In this document: piece after piece, positions 1 through 9,052 of the stretch
Position numbering within the stretch: position 1 is the first letter of the stretch
How the letters are laid out: every line of letters starts with the position of its first letter
NCBI GenBank assembly: GCA_001302245.1
Contig: LGYU01000006.1
Span: forward strand, 1-64,000
Direction: 5' to 3'
DNA length: 64,000 nt
Source of the DNA: Chitinophagaceae bacterium PMP191F
Lineage (GTDB): Bacteria; Bacteroidota; Bacteroidia; Chitinophagales; Chitinophagaceae
Made by a program: the position numbers and the translations under genes
The notes under the pieces: model-generated
Seen by the model: only the letters and a program-made list of their open reading frames with translations
The model's database searches: none
Told to the model about the DNA's origin: nothing

Positions 1-577
1 GCAATGCCAGTCCAATACCCACCGGAGCAATATAATTGCGCAACCGCAAACTCAACCAGTATTGAATAGAGGTAATACCCAGAATGGAGATATACAACCT
101 GGATGTTTTTGACAAAAAGATATCCCAGGGTATTGGCGTAGAAGTGAAATTGTATTCACTTCTGAAAACATTGGTCAGGTATCCTCCCAATATAATGCTG
201 GTATCAAATATCAGGAAGGAGGCCAATATCATCAGGTGTACTATAATGAACTTGGAAAAATAAATGTCACCATAACTGCGCGGAGACGCATACACCTGTT
301 TCCAGGTGTTATTCCTGTACTCTACCTGTACCACCAGGCTGGTTACCAGTATTACATACATCGGCATCAGGAAGGCGGCAGCAGATTGCCAGCTTCGCTG
401 AAAATACATGTTCCAGGGATCTGAAGCCATCTCACGGGCAAAAATACCGGGCTTAGCCACAAAAGAGATGAACATGATCAGGGGAATAAAAACGCCGCTA
501 CCCAACGTCATCCAGTAAGCAGCCGTTTTACGGCATTTGAGTAATTCTGCCTTTGTGTTGATAATGAACGATGCCAT
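1..577 (-). CDS. ABC-2 type transporter permease (3' part outside window)
   Basis: An open frame begins with ATG at 577-575 and runs off the left edge, giving 192 visible residues. It starts MASFIINTKAELLKCRK and has hydrophobic stretches at about residues 22-42, 71-90 and 119-135, typical of a Bacteroidota ABC-2 permease that pairs with a BcrA/DrrA-like ATPase. The start lies 2 bases after the stop of the ATPase gene, so the two are probably translationally coupled. It is the last visible gene of the leftward operon controlled from about 4.39 kb. The substrate cannot be told from the sequence; peptide or lantibiotic export/immunity is a common role for such pairs. The C-terminus is not visible. 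Confidence 0.8.
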   Translation of the reverse strand, partial: MASFIINTKAELLKCRKTAAYWMTLGSGVFIPLIMFISFVAKPGIFAREMASDPWNMYFQRSWQSAAAFLMPMYVILVTSLVVQVEYRNNTWKQVYASPRSYGDIYFSKFIIVHLMILASFLIFDTSIILGGYLTNVFRSEYNFTSTPIPWDIFLSKTSRLYISILGITSIQYWLSLRLRNYIAPVGIGLAL

Positions 578-579
578 AA

Positions 580-1491
580 TTATTCGGATGTTATTTGAAT
601 GAATAGGTTTTCAAGATCGTTCTGGGTAATGGCCATCTGGTATACATCCACACCCTGCTGCACCAGCAGCTTGTTGATCTGTGCTGATCTTTCACGGCTT
701 TCAAAGTCAACCATTATCCTGGTGCCATTTACCTGTTTTACCGGGAAGCTGCCATTCAGCAACTGAGCCGCTTTGGCAGTATCACTCACTTCTATTTCAA
801 TGGCCGACTGTTTTGTTTTCATCTGCTGCAGTTCCTGCAACGGTCCCTGGAACAATAGCTTTCCCTTGTTGATAATGCCCACATGTGTTGCCATCTTCTC
901 CACCTCAGTCAGCAGGTGACTGGATACTACAATGGTTTTACCATGTTCGCGGTTCAGGTGTTTGATCAGTTCACGTGTTTCGATAATACCGTTGGGGTCC
1001 AGTCCGTTGGTAGGTTCGTCCAGAATCAGTAACTCCGGATTGTTCAGCAGCGAAACAGCAATGGCCAGCCGCTGTTTCATACCCAGCGAATAGGCTTTGG
1101 CTTTTTTATTGGCTGCATCTTTCAGGCGAACCAGTTCCAACACTTCATCAATACGTTTTTTATCGCATTGATAGGTAAGCCGGAATACTTCCAGGTTTTC
1201 ACGGCCCGTAAGATGCATGTATAAAGAAGGTTGCTCAATCAGTGAACCCAGCTTACGGAGTATATCTATGCGGTGCGATTGAAAATCATGCTGCAGCACA
1301 TGAATGTCACCTTGTTGTTTCTTCAACAGTCCCAGTAATAACCTGAGCGTGGTTGTTTTGCCAGCTCCGTTGGGGCCCAGGAATCCATAGATACTTCCCT
1401 GTGGCACCTGCAGGTTCAGGCCATGAAGGGTCTGTTCGCCGGACCTGAACGAAAAATTCAGGTTCCGCGTTTCAATGATAAACCGGCTCAT
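580..1491 (-). CDS. ABC transporter ATP-binding protein (BcrA/DrrA-like)
   Basis: A 303-residue nucleotide-binding subunit that would drive the adjacent permease at the inner membrane. Walker A is GPNGAGKT at residues 39-46, the ABC signature SLGMKQ at about 135-140, Walker B LLILDEP at about 154-160, and the switch histidine lies in VVSSHLL. The C-terminal ~90 residues form the extension usual in BcrA/DrrA-type exporters. It starts 3 bases downstream of the preceding DUF2807-like gene stop and is followed 2 bases later by the permease, so it is inside one operon. The family is clear; the exported substrate is unknown. Confidence 0.9.
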   Translation of the reverse strand: MSRFIIETRNLNFSFRSGEQTLHGLNLQVPQGSIYGFLGPNGAGKTTTLRLLLGLLKKQQGDIHVLQHDFQSHRIDILRKLGSLIEQPSLYMHLTGRENLEVFRLTYQCDKKRIDEVLELVRLKDAANKKAKAYSLGMKQRLAIAVSLLNNPELLILDEPTNGLDPNGIIETRELIKHLNREHGKTIVVSSHLLTEVEKMATHVGIINKGKLLFQGPLQELQQMKTKQSAIEIEVSDTAKAAQLLNGSFPVKQVNGTRIMVDFESRERSAQINKLLVQQGVDVYQMAITQNDLENLFIQITSE

Positions 1492-1494
1492 AAT

Positions 1495-2229
1495 TTATGG
1501 TTGTTTGGGAGTAATTGTATTAATGTTAACGCCTTTCAGATTCAATTCGGAACGTTCGTCTGCCTGTACAGAAAGTTTTCCGATGCGACCTCCGTTATCA
1601 ATTATCCGTGATGTTTTCAGTGAAACATCCAATTGACCGATACGTACATCAGTCATCAGGTAAATACTGGCCTCAGTGCCGGTGATAGTTAGTTTACTCC
1701 AATAAGAAGCCTGCGGAGGGGGAGCATTATTTCCACCAACAAAGGTCAGGTTGACATCTTCCAGTTCAAGACGCAGCGGTTTTGCAGCAGCACTGTCATG
1801 ATTTCCATATACAGTACAGTTAGCATTGATGATCTTTACCAGGTCTGCTCTATTCAGGTAAAGCGTTACCGGTCTGCCGGCTCTTGCCTCATGGGACTCA
1901 GACTTATTATATAAACTATCACCCTTAATGATGAGGTTATCGCCCTGCTGATAAAAAAAGACGTTGCTGGATTCCTGTACGTTTTTACTGATATCAAGCC
2001 TGTTGATATTGGTATCAGCAGCTACAATAAACAGTGTAGACAACCCGGATATAATGATATTTTTTGTTGCTGGCAGATCATGGCTTTCCAAAATCTCCCC
2101 AAACCTGTTACCTTCTACTTTTATATAATTACTGCTTTGCAGTTTTGCATACAGGCTTGAATAGACACCAATGATACCCAGTACCACAACCAGGAATACA
2201 CCCAGTAAAAGTTTATTACTTGTTTTCAT
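1495..2229 (-). CDS. Exported/anchored DUF2807-like (GIN-domain) protein
   Basis: A 244-residue protein with one N-terminal hydrophobic segment (LLLGVFLVVVLGIIGVYSSL, about residues 8-27) acting as signal or anchor. The rest is polar, with short repeated beta-type segments (for example KIINANCTVYG and LELEDVNLTFVGG). This resembles the beta-helical 'putative auto-transporter adhesin, head GIN' family (DUF2807). It sits between the GntR regulator (21 bases upstream) and the second ABC ATPase (3 bases downstream), so it is co-transcribed with the transporters. A role as a sensor or envelope partner of the transporter is only an inference. No catalytic motif is visible. Confidence 0.6.
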   Translation of the reverse strand: MKTSNKLLLGVFLVVVLGIIGVYSSLYAKLQSSNYIKVEGNRFGEILESHDLPATKNIIISGLSTLFIVAADTNINRLDISKNVQESSNVFFYQQGDNLIIKGDSLYNKSESHEARAGRPVTLYLNRADLVKIINANCTVYGNHDSAAAKPLRLELEDVNLTFVGGNNAPPPQASYWSKLTITGTEASIYLMTDVRIGQLDVSLKTSRIIDNGGRIGKLSVQADERSELNLKGVNINTITPKQP

Positions 2230-2250
2230 GATTTATCAGAATTACCTGGT

Positions 2251-2622
2251 TTATTCGAAATGTTGTTTCTTAAATTTTTCAAAACGCGGTTTCAGTTCCT
2301 CTATATCCATATCCAGCAGGTACATATTGCGAAATACCTGTGGCAAGTCTTTTTCAGTGAACTCATTTTTTCGGTATTGTATGGCGCTTTTCACAGCACC
2401 GGGCGATACAAAATAACCGATACCACGTTGATTATATATGATCTCCTGCTGTTGCAGGAATTCAAATGTGCGCATCACCGTATTAGGGTTTACCTCCAGT
2501 TGCACTGCCAGTTCGCGCACAGAAGGAATACGTTCTTCAGCCTTCCACTCCTTCAGTAATATTTTCTCGCACACATAGTCTGCAATCTGTAAGTATATAG
2601 CCTGCGATTCCCGGAATTGCAT
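2251..2622 (-). CDS. GntR-family transcriptional regulator, YtrA subfamily
   Basis: A 123-residue regulator with an N-terminal winged helix (about residues 10-75, containing RIPSVRELAVQLEVNPNTVMR) typical of GntR proteins and only a short C-terminal tail. The short length is diagnostic of the YtrA subfamily, which usually autoregulates operons encoding ABC transporters. It lies inside such an operon, between a permease and a DUF2807-like gene. A perfect 8-bp inverted repeat at 4380-4401, just upstream of the first gene, is the likely operator. The inducing signal is unknown; cell-envelope antibiotics induce the Bacillus ytr operon, but that cannot be carried over from sequence alone. Confidence 0.88.
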   Translation of the reverse strand: MQFRESQAIYLQIADYVCEKILLKEWKAEERIPSVRELAVQLEVNPNTVMRTFEFLQQQEIIYNQRGIGYFVSPGAVKSAIQYRKNEFTEKDLPQVFRNMYLLDMDIEELKPRFEKFKKQHFE

Positions 2623-2642
2623 ATCAATTCAGTTTTGTTCTT

Positions 2643-3494
2643 TTAAATTTGTTTTTCTTTCAGCCTGAAATAAGCGATCAGCCAGAATACAGGCGCAAAT
2701 GCGTATTTCACCAGGAAGCTTAATGTTGCAGCCAGCCATTCGGGCAGCTTTGCTACTTTCATAGCGGTATAATCAGCATTATACATACGCAGTGAGGTGA
2801 GCCCTTCATGAAAACCGACGTCATTCGGTATTATTTTACTCAGCACTTTTACAGTAAATACCATTACCAGTACAACGATCAGTAACGCTACTATAAGCGT
2901 TTTCAAAAAACTATAACGGGGAAAATATACTGAGCCCAGTAAAAACAGTGATTGCACAACCAGGAAGGCCAATACTATGTAATAATTAACATTCACATCA
3001 TTTGTGTTGGCAGGGTCCAGTACAAATACATTGGCCACTTTTTCAATATACAGCTCCCTTGAGGCCAGTTGCCCTTTTTCCCAGGCACTACGGGCCAGGC
3101 TGTTGGACAGTTTTACCATGATCACATCTACACCATAAAAGATCAGTGTATAACATATAAAGAATATGATCACACTGTAAAACACCATACAGGCCAGTTT
3201 TTCCAGTTGCGAAGCCGGCAGTGTAAGAAATTCTATTCCTTTGGGTTTGGAAGCAAGATCACTGAACATCATGCTGGAAAAAAAGCAGCCCGTCAGCACC
3301 AGTCCAAAAAAGAAAGTAATGATCTGCAGGTTTTCATGCATGGGCCGGTAACTGTCCATGATGATAATGAATCCAAACCATACCATCAGCAATGCAGCAA
3401 TACCGCCCAATGACAACAGATATTTTTTCCTGTTCTCGCTCCAATGTTTATTGACCAATAAAAGCCAGCGATTAAAACTAAAAACCTGGTTCAT
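2643..3494 (-). CDS. ABC transporter permease-like membrane protein
   Basis: A 283-residue integral membrane protein with six predicted hydrophobic spans, at about residues 26-48, 78-97, 104-126, 171-192, 197-217 and 256-275. There is a soluble stretch of about 45 residues between spans 3 and 4 (about 127-170). It lies 38 bases downstream of the YtrB-like ATPase gene and 20 bases upstream of the GntR gene, so it is most likely the membrane partner of that ATPase. Sequence similarity to named permease families is weak by eye, which is usual for these small ABC-2 permeases. The substrate is unknown. Confidence 0.7.
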   Translation of the reverse strand: MNQVFSFNRWLLLVNKHWSENRKKYLLSLGGIAALLMVWFGFIIIMDSYRPMHENLQIITFFFGLVLTGCFFSSMMFSDLASKPKGIEFLTLPASQLEKLACMVFYSVIIFFICYTLIFYGVDVIMVKLSNSLARSAWEKGQLASRELYIEKVANVFVLDPANTNDVNVNYYIVLAFLVVQSLFLLGSVYFPRYSFLKTLIVALLIVVLVMVFTVKVLSKIIPNDVGFHEGLTSLRMYNADYTAMKVAKLPEWLAATLSFLVKYAFAPVFWLIAYFRLKEKQI

Positions 3495-3532
3495 GAAAAT
3501 ATTTTTTTGCGCCTGTTACAGCAGTGAATTGA

Positions 3533-4366
3533 TTAAGCGTTAAATGCAGATTGAATAGACTGACGATTGAGCACAATGGCTTTATACAACAGCTCAAGAT
3601 CCAGTTTACTTTCCTCGCCTTCTGTATTGGCGGCAATGATAGCACTGCCGCGCAGTGATGATTCACTATACAGTGATTGTTTTACCTCCTCGCTGTCAAA
3701 TGAAATGCGGAACGACAGTTTACGGGTAATGTTTTCAATGGTCTGATCAAAAAGAATAGCGCCTTCATCAATGATAGTGATCCTGTCTATCAGGTTTTCC
3801 AGGTCTTTTACCTGGTGCGTGCTGATAACAACACATTTACTTTCATCCAGTGCACCGGCCATTACCTTTCTGAACTGGCTTTTGCTCATAATATCCAATC
3901 CGTTGGTGGGTTCATCCATCAGCAGCAGTGAAGTATTACAAGCCAGTCCGAAGGCGATCAGCGTTTTCTTTTTCTGACCATAACTCATACTTTCAAAACT
4001 GCTGTGCATCGGTATTTCAAATTCGCCAATGTAACGTTCAAACTGTTGCTGATTAAAACGGGGATAGAAAACGCTGTGGTATTTTATGAGGTGCTCCACA
4101 TTTACGTCCGGCATGTGAAATTCTTCCGGCACCAGAAATATCTCCTGCAAAAAAGCCGGTTTGCGATCGCCGGGTGTATAGCCCAGTACATCTATAGTGC
4201 CCTGGTTGGGAAATAACAAACCGGCTATGTTTCGCAGCAACGTCGATTTACCGGTACCATTTTTACCCAGCAGGCCGTAAATATGACCTGCCTGCAGTTG
4301 CAGGCTAAGCCCTGTGAATACCTTTTTCTTACGGTAGGAAAAATGCAGGTTTTGAATATTGATCAT
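3533..4366 (-). CDS. ABC transporter ATP-binding protein (YtrB-like)
   Basis: A 277-residue ATPase and the promoter-proximal gene of the leftward operon. Walker A is GKNGTGKST at residues 34-42; a degenerate signature SMSYGQKKK lies at about 126-134; Walker B is LLLMDEPTNGLD; the switch histidine is in STHQVKDL. The atypical signature (SYGQ rather than LSGGQ) is common in YtrB-type ATPases paired with YtrA regulators. About 70 C-terminal residues follow the nucleotide-binding domain. The start ATG lies 14 bases downstream of the operator palindrome. It probably works with the membrane protein encoded next. Confidence 0.88.
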   Translation of the reverse strand: MINIQNLHFSYRKKKVFTGLSLQLQAGHIYGLLGKNGTGKSTLLRNIAGLLFPNQGTIDVLGYTPGDRKPAFLQEIFLVPEEFHMPDVNVEHLIKYHSVFYPRFNQQQFERYIGEFEIPMHSSFESMSYGQKKKTLIAFGLACNTSLLLMDEPTNGLDIMSKSQFRKVMAGALDESKCVVISTHQVKDLENLIDRITIIDEGAILFDQTIENITRKLSFRISFDSEEVKQSLYSESSLRGSAIIAANTEGEESKLDLELLYKAIVLNRQSIQSAFNA

Positions 4367-4379
4367 GTCTGGTGTTTTA

Positions 4380-4401
4380 GTGTACTACTTAAATAGTACA
4401 C
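4380..4401. promoter_or_regulatory. Probable YtrA-type operator palindrome
   Basis: Perfect 8-bp inverted repeat GTGTACTA-N6-TAGTACAC, 14 bases upstream of the first gene of the ABC/GntR operon. The TGTACTA...TAGTACA form resembles binding sites of YtrA-subfamily GntR repressors, and a YtrA-like gene is in the same operon, so negative autoregulation is the likely arrangement. Repressor binding here would overlap the transcription start region. Confidence 0.75.
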
Positions 4402-4824
4402 ACAAACATAAAGCGATTTTCTCCGCCCCCCAAACTTTTTTTAATCTTTTTCCGGAAGCCATCACTGCAGCTACTCTTAAAATATTACAGATCAGATGAA
4501 TACATGTCCTGTTTTTTTCTTTATGCTGAAGCAGAAAGCAACGCTGCGAAAAGCTTTTGTTGAGTTAAAGAGCACTTGAGGGTGTGGCTGCAGCCGGAAA
4601 ATTGCTATGGATCATCATGTAAAAACTGAATATTTCTTAGTTACTGTCATTGATTATTCCGGGTTAGTGACACAACTGCCGGAGAAGACTGCCATGATTC
4701 TGTAATGACAACAGTTCACCTGATTTTGTATACATTGATTTTCAAATTATGGCCTCCGCACATTTACAAATTGCATTCGGACTTTCTGCCGTAAATTGCA
4801 CGCCACTTGCAATAAAATTTCTAT
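4402..4824. other. Divergent intergenic region between ABC operon and maeB
   Basis: About 420 bases without a convincing gene. It must hold the maeB promoter. The best candidate is TTG at 4771-4773 followed, 18 bases later, by TAAATTG at 4792-4798, a weak version of the Bacteroidota -33/-7 elements. An identical octamer AAATTGCA-type direct repeat brackets this segment. No structured RNA or terminator was recognised. Confidence 0.4.
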
Positions 4825-7149
4825 ATGAAGAAAAACTTGCTCCGCGAACAAGCATTGGAATACCACGCAAAAGGACGACCAGGCAAAATTGAAGTGATCC
4901 CTACCAAAGAAGCGAAAACACAACGCGACTTATCACTGGCCTATTCCCCGGGCGTAGCTGAGCCCTGCATGGAAATTCACAGAAATCCTGAATCTGTTTA
5001 TAAATACACTGCCAAAGGCAACCTGGTAGCTGTTATCAGTAATGGTACTGCTGTACTGGGATTAGGCGACATCGGTCCCGAAGCCGGCAAACCCGTAATG
5101 GAAGGAAAAGGTGTATTGTTCAAAATATTTGCTGACATCGATGTGTTCGACATAGAGATCAATGAAAAAGATCCTGAAAAGTTTGTACAGATCGTAAAAG
5201 CACTGGAACCTACTTTCGGTGGTATTAACCTCGAAGATATTAAAGCACCTGAGTGTTTCTATATTGAGCGCAAGCTGAAAGAGGAAATGAAGATTCCGGT
5301 AATGCACGATGACCAGCATGGTACAGCTATCATCAGTGCCGCAGCATTGCTGAATGCCGTGGAACTGCAGAAGAAAAAAATTGAAAAGGCAAGATTTGTG
5401 GTAAATGGTGCCGGCGCATCTGCCATGGCATGTACCAAACTGTACGTTGCTTTGGGTGCAAATCCTGCCAACATTATGATGTTCGACAGTAAGGGACTGA
5501 TCCACGAAAGCCGTACTGACCTGGACGATATGAAGAAGGAGTTTCTTTCCAAAGGCAAAAACCTTACACTGGAAGAAGCACTGCACGATGCAGATGTGTT
5601 CATTGGTCTCAGTAAAGGCAATGTACTTTCTGCTGCAATGGTGAAAAGCATGGCTAAGAACCCGATAGTATTTGCCATGGCCAATCCTGATCCGGAGATC
5701 TCTTATGAAGCTGCTACCGGTGCACGCAAAGACATCATCTTTGCCACAGGGCGCAGCGACTATCCCAACCAGGTGAACAACGTACTGGGCTTTCCCTTCA
5801 TTTTCCGCGGTGCACTGGACGTACGCGCCACACAGATCAACGAGGCCATGAAACTGGCTGCCGTAAAAGCGCTGGCAGAACTGGCCAAAACACCTGTACC
5901 GGACATTGTGAACATTGCCTACAACGAAAACAATATTTCATTCGGTCCCAATTATATCATTCCCAAACCGCTTGATCCCCGCCTCATCTCTACCATTTCA
6001 CCGGCTGTGGCAAAAGCAGCAATTGAAAGCGGCGTGGCACAAACCACTATTGAGAACTGGGAAACCTATGCCATTGAGCTGAACAAACGTCTGGGCCTGG
6101 ACAACCAGGTAATGCGTGCATTGGGCAGCAAGGCCCGCCGCGATCCTAAGCGTATTGTATTTGCAGAGGCAGACAACCAGAAGATCCTGAAGGCAGCACA
6201 GATTGCCCGTGAAGAAGGCATCGCATTGCCCATTCTGCTGGGTGATGAGAAAAAGATCAGGACCATTGCACAGGCCAACAGCATTGACCTGGACGATATG
6301 ACCATTATTGATCCCCGCCATGATGATTATGAAGAAAAACGTAAACATTTCGGGGAACTGTTCTTTGAAAAAAGACAGCGCAAGGGTCTGAACCTGTACG
6401 AATCGCGCAAGATCATGAAAGAGCGCAACCATTTTGGCTGTATGCTGGTAGAAACCGGCGAAGCTGATGGTATGATCTCTGGTCTTACGCGCAACTATGC
6501 AGAAGCTATCCGCCCTGCCCTGCAGGTGATCGGCACAGAACCCGGCGTTAAAAAGATTGCCGGTATGTACCTGTTACTGACCAAACGCGGTCCGCTGTTC
6601 CTGGCAGATACTACTGTGAACTTTAACCCCACTGCAGAAGAACTGGCCGATATTACCCAGATGGTAGCACGTGAAGTAAGATTGTTCAATCTTACTCCCC
6701 GTATTGCCATGCTGAGCTACTCCAACTTCGGCAGCAGCAGTTCGCCCGAAGCCAAACTGGTAGCTGAAGCCCGCGATATTGTGAAACAACGTGAACCAGA
6801 CCTGATCGTTGATGGTGAAATGCAGGCCAGCATTGCCTTCAGCCAGGAAATTATGCGTGATAACTATCCTTTCTGTGAACTGGTTGACCAGGAAGTGAAC
6901 ACCCTTATTTTTCCGAACCTGGCAGCAGGCAACGTTGCTTACAACCTGCTGAAAGAAGTAGGTGGCGCCGATGCCATCGGCCCTATTCTGCTGGGCCTAA
7001 AAAAACCAGTACACGTACTGCAACTGGGCAGTTCCGTAAGAAGTATTTACAATATGACATTGCTGGCAGTAGTGGATGCACAACTGAAATGCCAGGCAGC
7101 CGCAAGTGAAGAAGCTCCCAAAGGCAGCCGCTGGAAACGAAAATCGTAA
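4825..7149 (+). CDS. maeB: NADP-dependent malic enzyme with phosphotransacetylase-like domain
   Basis: A 774-residue cytoplasmic enzyme that oxidatively decarboxylates malate to pyruvate, supplying NADPH. The malic domain covers about residues 1-430: the N-terminal motif YSPGVAEPC (40-48), a metal-binding [14 protein letters not shown] region (about 132-145), and a dinucleotide fold with [12 protein letters not shown] (about 191). Residues about 435-765 form a phosphotransacetylase-like domain that in E. coli MaeB is regulatory rather than catalytic. Length is close to E. coli MaeB (759). It appears monocistronic, with a strong terminator at 7187-7220. Confidence 0.95.
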   Translation: MKKNLLREQALEYHAKGRPGKIEVIPTKEAKTQRDLSLAYSPGVAEPCMEIHRNPESVYKYTAKGNLVAVISNGTAVLGLGDIGPEAGKPVMEGKGVLFKIFADIDVFDIEINEKDPEKFVQIVKALEPTFGGINLEDIKAPECFYIERKLKEEMKIPVMHDDQHGTAIISAAALLNAVELQKKKIEKARFVVNGAGASAMACTKLYVALGANPANIMMFDSKGLIHESRTDLDDMKKEFLSKGKNLTLEEALHDADVFIGLSKGNVLSAAMVKSMAKNPIVFAMANPDPEISYEAATGARKDIIFATGRSDYPNQVNNVLGFPFIFRGALDVRATQINEAMKLAAVKALAELAKTPVPDIVNIAYNENNISFGPNYIIPKPLDPRLISTISPAVAKAAIESGVAQTTIENWETYAIELNKRLGLDNQVMRALGSKARRDPKRIVFAEADNQKILKAAQIAREEGIALPILLGDEKKIRTIAQANSIDLDDMTIIDPRHDDYEEKRKHFGELFFEKRQRKGLNLYESRKIMKERNHFGCMLVETGEADGMISGLTRNYAEAIRPALQVIGTEPGVKKIAGMYLLLTKRGPLFLADTTVNFNPTAEELADITQMVAREVRLFNLTPRIAMLSYSNFGSSSSPEAKLVAEARDIVKQREPDLIVDGEMQASIAFSQEIMRDNYPFCELVDQEVNTLIFPNLAAGNVAYNLLKEVGGADAIGPILLGLKKPVHVLQLGSSVRSIYNMTLLAVVDAQLKCQAAASEEAPKGSRWKRKS

Positions 7150-7186
7150 GTACGGCGTAATGTTGTAATTTTAAGAAACAATTCCG

Positions 7187-7220
7187 CATGGCATTGAATA
7201 TCCGTTCAATGCCATGTTTT
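7187..7220 (+). terminator. Intrinsic terminator after maeB
   Basis: A perfect 12-bp stem, CATGGCATTGAA (7187-7198) with TTCAATGCCATG (7205-7216), a 6-base loop, and a following TTTT. It lies 38 bases after the maeB stop. Confidence 0.85.
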
Positions 7221-7311
7221 CAATATTCTTACCATGTGTGGCAACAATATTGCAGGGGAATTTGTCAATTAGTTACAGTATTATTGTGCTGCTCACAGAC
7301 CTATATAGACT

Positions 7312-8052
7312 ATGACGTTGTTTACAGAATTTGGCCGTTACCTGTTGATGCTTAAAGGAATGTTTTCCAAACCGGAAAACTTCAGGATGTACTGGAAGGA
7401 GCTGATGCACCAGTGTTCAGAAATTGGCATTGGTTCATTGGGTATTGTAGTCATCATTTCTGTATTCATGGGTGCGGTATCTGCATTACAAACTGCTTAC
7501 CAGTTGGTAAGCCCTGTTGTTCCTCTTTCTACCATTGCACAGATCGTTCGCGATACGGTGATCCTTGAATTTGCCCCTACCCTGGTATGTATTGTACTGG
7601 CAGGGGTTGTTGGCAGTAAAATTGCCAGCGAACTGGGTAATATGCGTGTCAGTGAGCAGATAGATGCCATTGAAATTATGGGCATCAATACAAAGGCCTA
7701 CCTGATAATGCCCAAAATAGTTGCAGCACTGCTTACCATTCCTTTCCTGGTGATTATTTCAGCAGCACTGGGTATCATTGGCGGAAGAATTGCCGTAGTA
7801 GCCTCCGGTATACTGGCGCCCAATATTTACGAAAAAGGATTGCTGTACAACTTTCAGCCGTACAACGTGTTCTTTGCACTGGTAAAAGCATATACATTCT
7901 CATTTATCATATCTACCATTCCGGCTTATTACGGTTATTATGTACAGGGCGGCGCACTTGAAATCGGTCGTTCCAGTACAAAGGCAGTAGTGGTAAGTTG
8001 TGTAACCATTTTGTTTGCAGATTATATTCTGGCAGCCCTGTTATTACAATGA
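7312..8052 (+). CDS. mlaE: MlaE-family ABC transporter permease
   Basis: A 246-residue inner-membrane permease of the MlaE/Ttg2B family (DUF140), the membrane core of the system that moves phospholipids between inner and outer membranes. It shows five to six hydrophobic spans and the family-typical stretch around FAPTLVCIVLAGVVGSKIAS with ELGNMRVSEQIDAIEIMGIN (about residues 85-123). Its stop codon overlaps the start of the MlaF ATPase gene (ATGA), indicating translational coupling. The MCE-domain subunit MlaD is not adjacent and must be encoded elsewhere if the system is complete. Confidence 0.92.
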   Translation: MTLFTEFGRYLLMLKGMFSKPENFRMYWKELMHQCSEIGIGSLGIVVIISVFMGAVSALQTAYQLVSPVVPLSTIAQIVRDTVILEFAPTLVCIVLAGVVGSKIASELGNMRVSEQIDAIEIMGINTKAYLIMPKIVAALLTIPFLVIISAALGIIGGRIAVVASGILAPNIYEKGLLYNFQPYNVFFALVKAYTFSFIISTIPAYYGYYVQGGALEIGRSSTKAVVVSCVTILFADYILAALLLQ

Positions 8053-8858
8053 TAGAAGTAAAGAAAATACAGAAAGGATTTGGCGATAAGATCGTTATCA
8101 ACGATGTAAGCGCTGTTATGCAGGCCGGCAAATGTAACCTGATTATCGGCTCCAGCGGTAGCGGCAAAACGGTTTTCATGAAATGCCTGGTAGGATTGTT
8201 TACGCCCGATAAAGGAGAGATCCTGTATGATGGTGTAGACTTTATTTCCATGAACAATGAAGATAAAAAAGAGATCCGCAAACAGATCGGTATGCTATTC
8301 CAGGGTTCAGCACTGTTTGATAGTCTGAATGTAGAAAGGAACATCATGTTTCCGCTGGACATGTTTACCAAAGATACCTATGCACAAAAACTGAAGAAAG
8401 TAAATGAAGTGCTGGAAAGGGTAAACCTGAAAGACATCAACAAAAAATTTCCGGCTGAGCTAAGTGGCGGTATGAAAAAGAGGGTGGGCATTGCACGTGC
8501 TATTGTGTTAAATCCCAAATACCTTTTCTGCGATGAGCCTAACTCTGGTCTGGACCCGCAGACATCACTGGTTATTGACAAACTGATCAAAGAGATCACT
8601 ACCGAATACAATATCACTACCGTTATCAATACCCACGACATGAACAGTGTAATGGAGATCGGTGATCACATTATTTACATGTACAAAGGATACAAAGAGT
8701 GGGAAGGCAACGACAAAGAGATCATCTTCAGTAAAAATGAAAAGCTGAACGAATTCATCTTCGCCTCCGAATTTCTGAAAGACGCCAAAGACATGCGTAT
8801 GCTGGAACAAACCGGCAAAATTGACAACAACCGCAACATGGATGATCTCATTAAATAA
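8049..8858 (+). CDS. mlaF: MlaF-like ABC transporter ATP-binding protein
   Basis: A 269-residue ATPase energising the MlaE permease. The start is taken as ATG 8049, overlapping the mlaE stop by 3 bases; a longer frame from 7998 exists but the upstream 17 residues fall inside mlaE coding sequence and are not family-like. Walker A is GSSGSGKT (residues 34-41), signature LSGGMKKR, Walker B YLFCDEPNSGLDPQ, and the H-loop is in INTHDMNSV. The C-terminal ~50 residues carry the charged tail usual in MlaF proteins. Operon with mlaE. Confidence 0.93.
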   Translation: MIEVKKIQKGFGDKIVINDVSAVMQAGKCNLIIGSSGSGKTVFMKCLVGLFTPDKGEILYDGVDFISMNNEDKKEIRKQIGMLFQGSALFDSLNVERNIMFPLDMFTKDTYAQKLKKVNEVLERVNLKDINKKFPAELSGGMKKRVGIARAIVLNPKYLFCDEPNSGLDPQTSLVIDKLIKEITTEYNITTVINTHDMNSVMEIGDHIIYMYKGYKEWEGNDKEIIFSKNEKLNEFIFASEFLKDAKDMRMLEQTGKIDNNRNMDDLIK

Positions 8859-8877
8859 TCTGCTTATTATTTAATTT

Positions 8878-9014
8878 GACAATTTGAAAATGCGGCTCCT
8901 GAACGGACAGCTTGAAGTATTTATGAAAATTTAATCTCCCAAATAGCCTGATTCTTCTGAAAATACACGCATTCACTTCGTTTTCAAATTGTCTAATTTT
9001 CAAATTTTCAAATT
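8878..9014. repeat. Inverted ATTTGAAAA/TTTTCAAAT repeats before sucD
   Basis: GACAATTTGAAAA (8878-8890) has an exact reverse complement at 8981-8993, and further TTTTCAAATT copies follow to about 9014. The arms are 90 bases apart. They lie between mlaF and sucD and could form a long hairpin or be a dispersed AT-rich repeat; no function can be assigned. Confidence 0.6.
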
Positions 9015-9022
9015 AGTTACCC

Positions 9023-9030
9023 TATTTTTG
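9023..9030 (+). promoter_or_regulatory. Candidate -7 element for sucD
   Basis: TATTTTTG matches the Bacteroidota -7 consensus TAnnTTTG and lies 22 bases before the sucD ATG, giving a short leader. A clear -33 TTTG is not present at the expected spacing; TTTTC near 8997 is the nearest candidate. Confidence 0.5.
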
Positions 9031-9052
9031 CCCAACTTTTTAAACTATCGTC

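Noticed and set aside
5062-5684. Long antisense frames inside maeB
   Set aside because: They are shadows of a strongly conserved coding sequence; no start or domain support.
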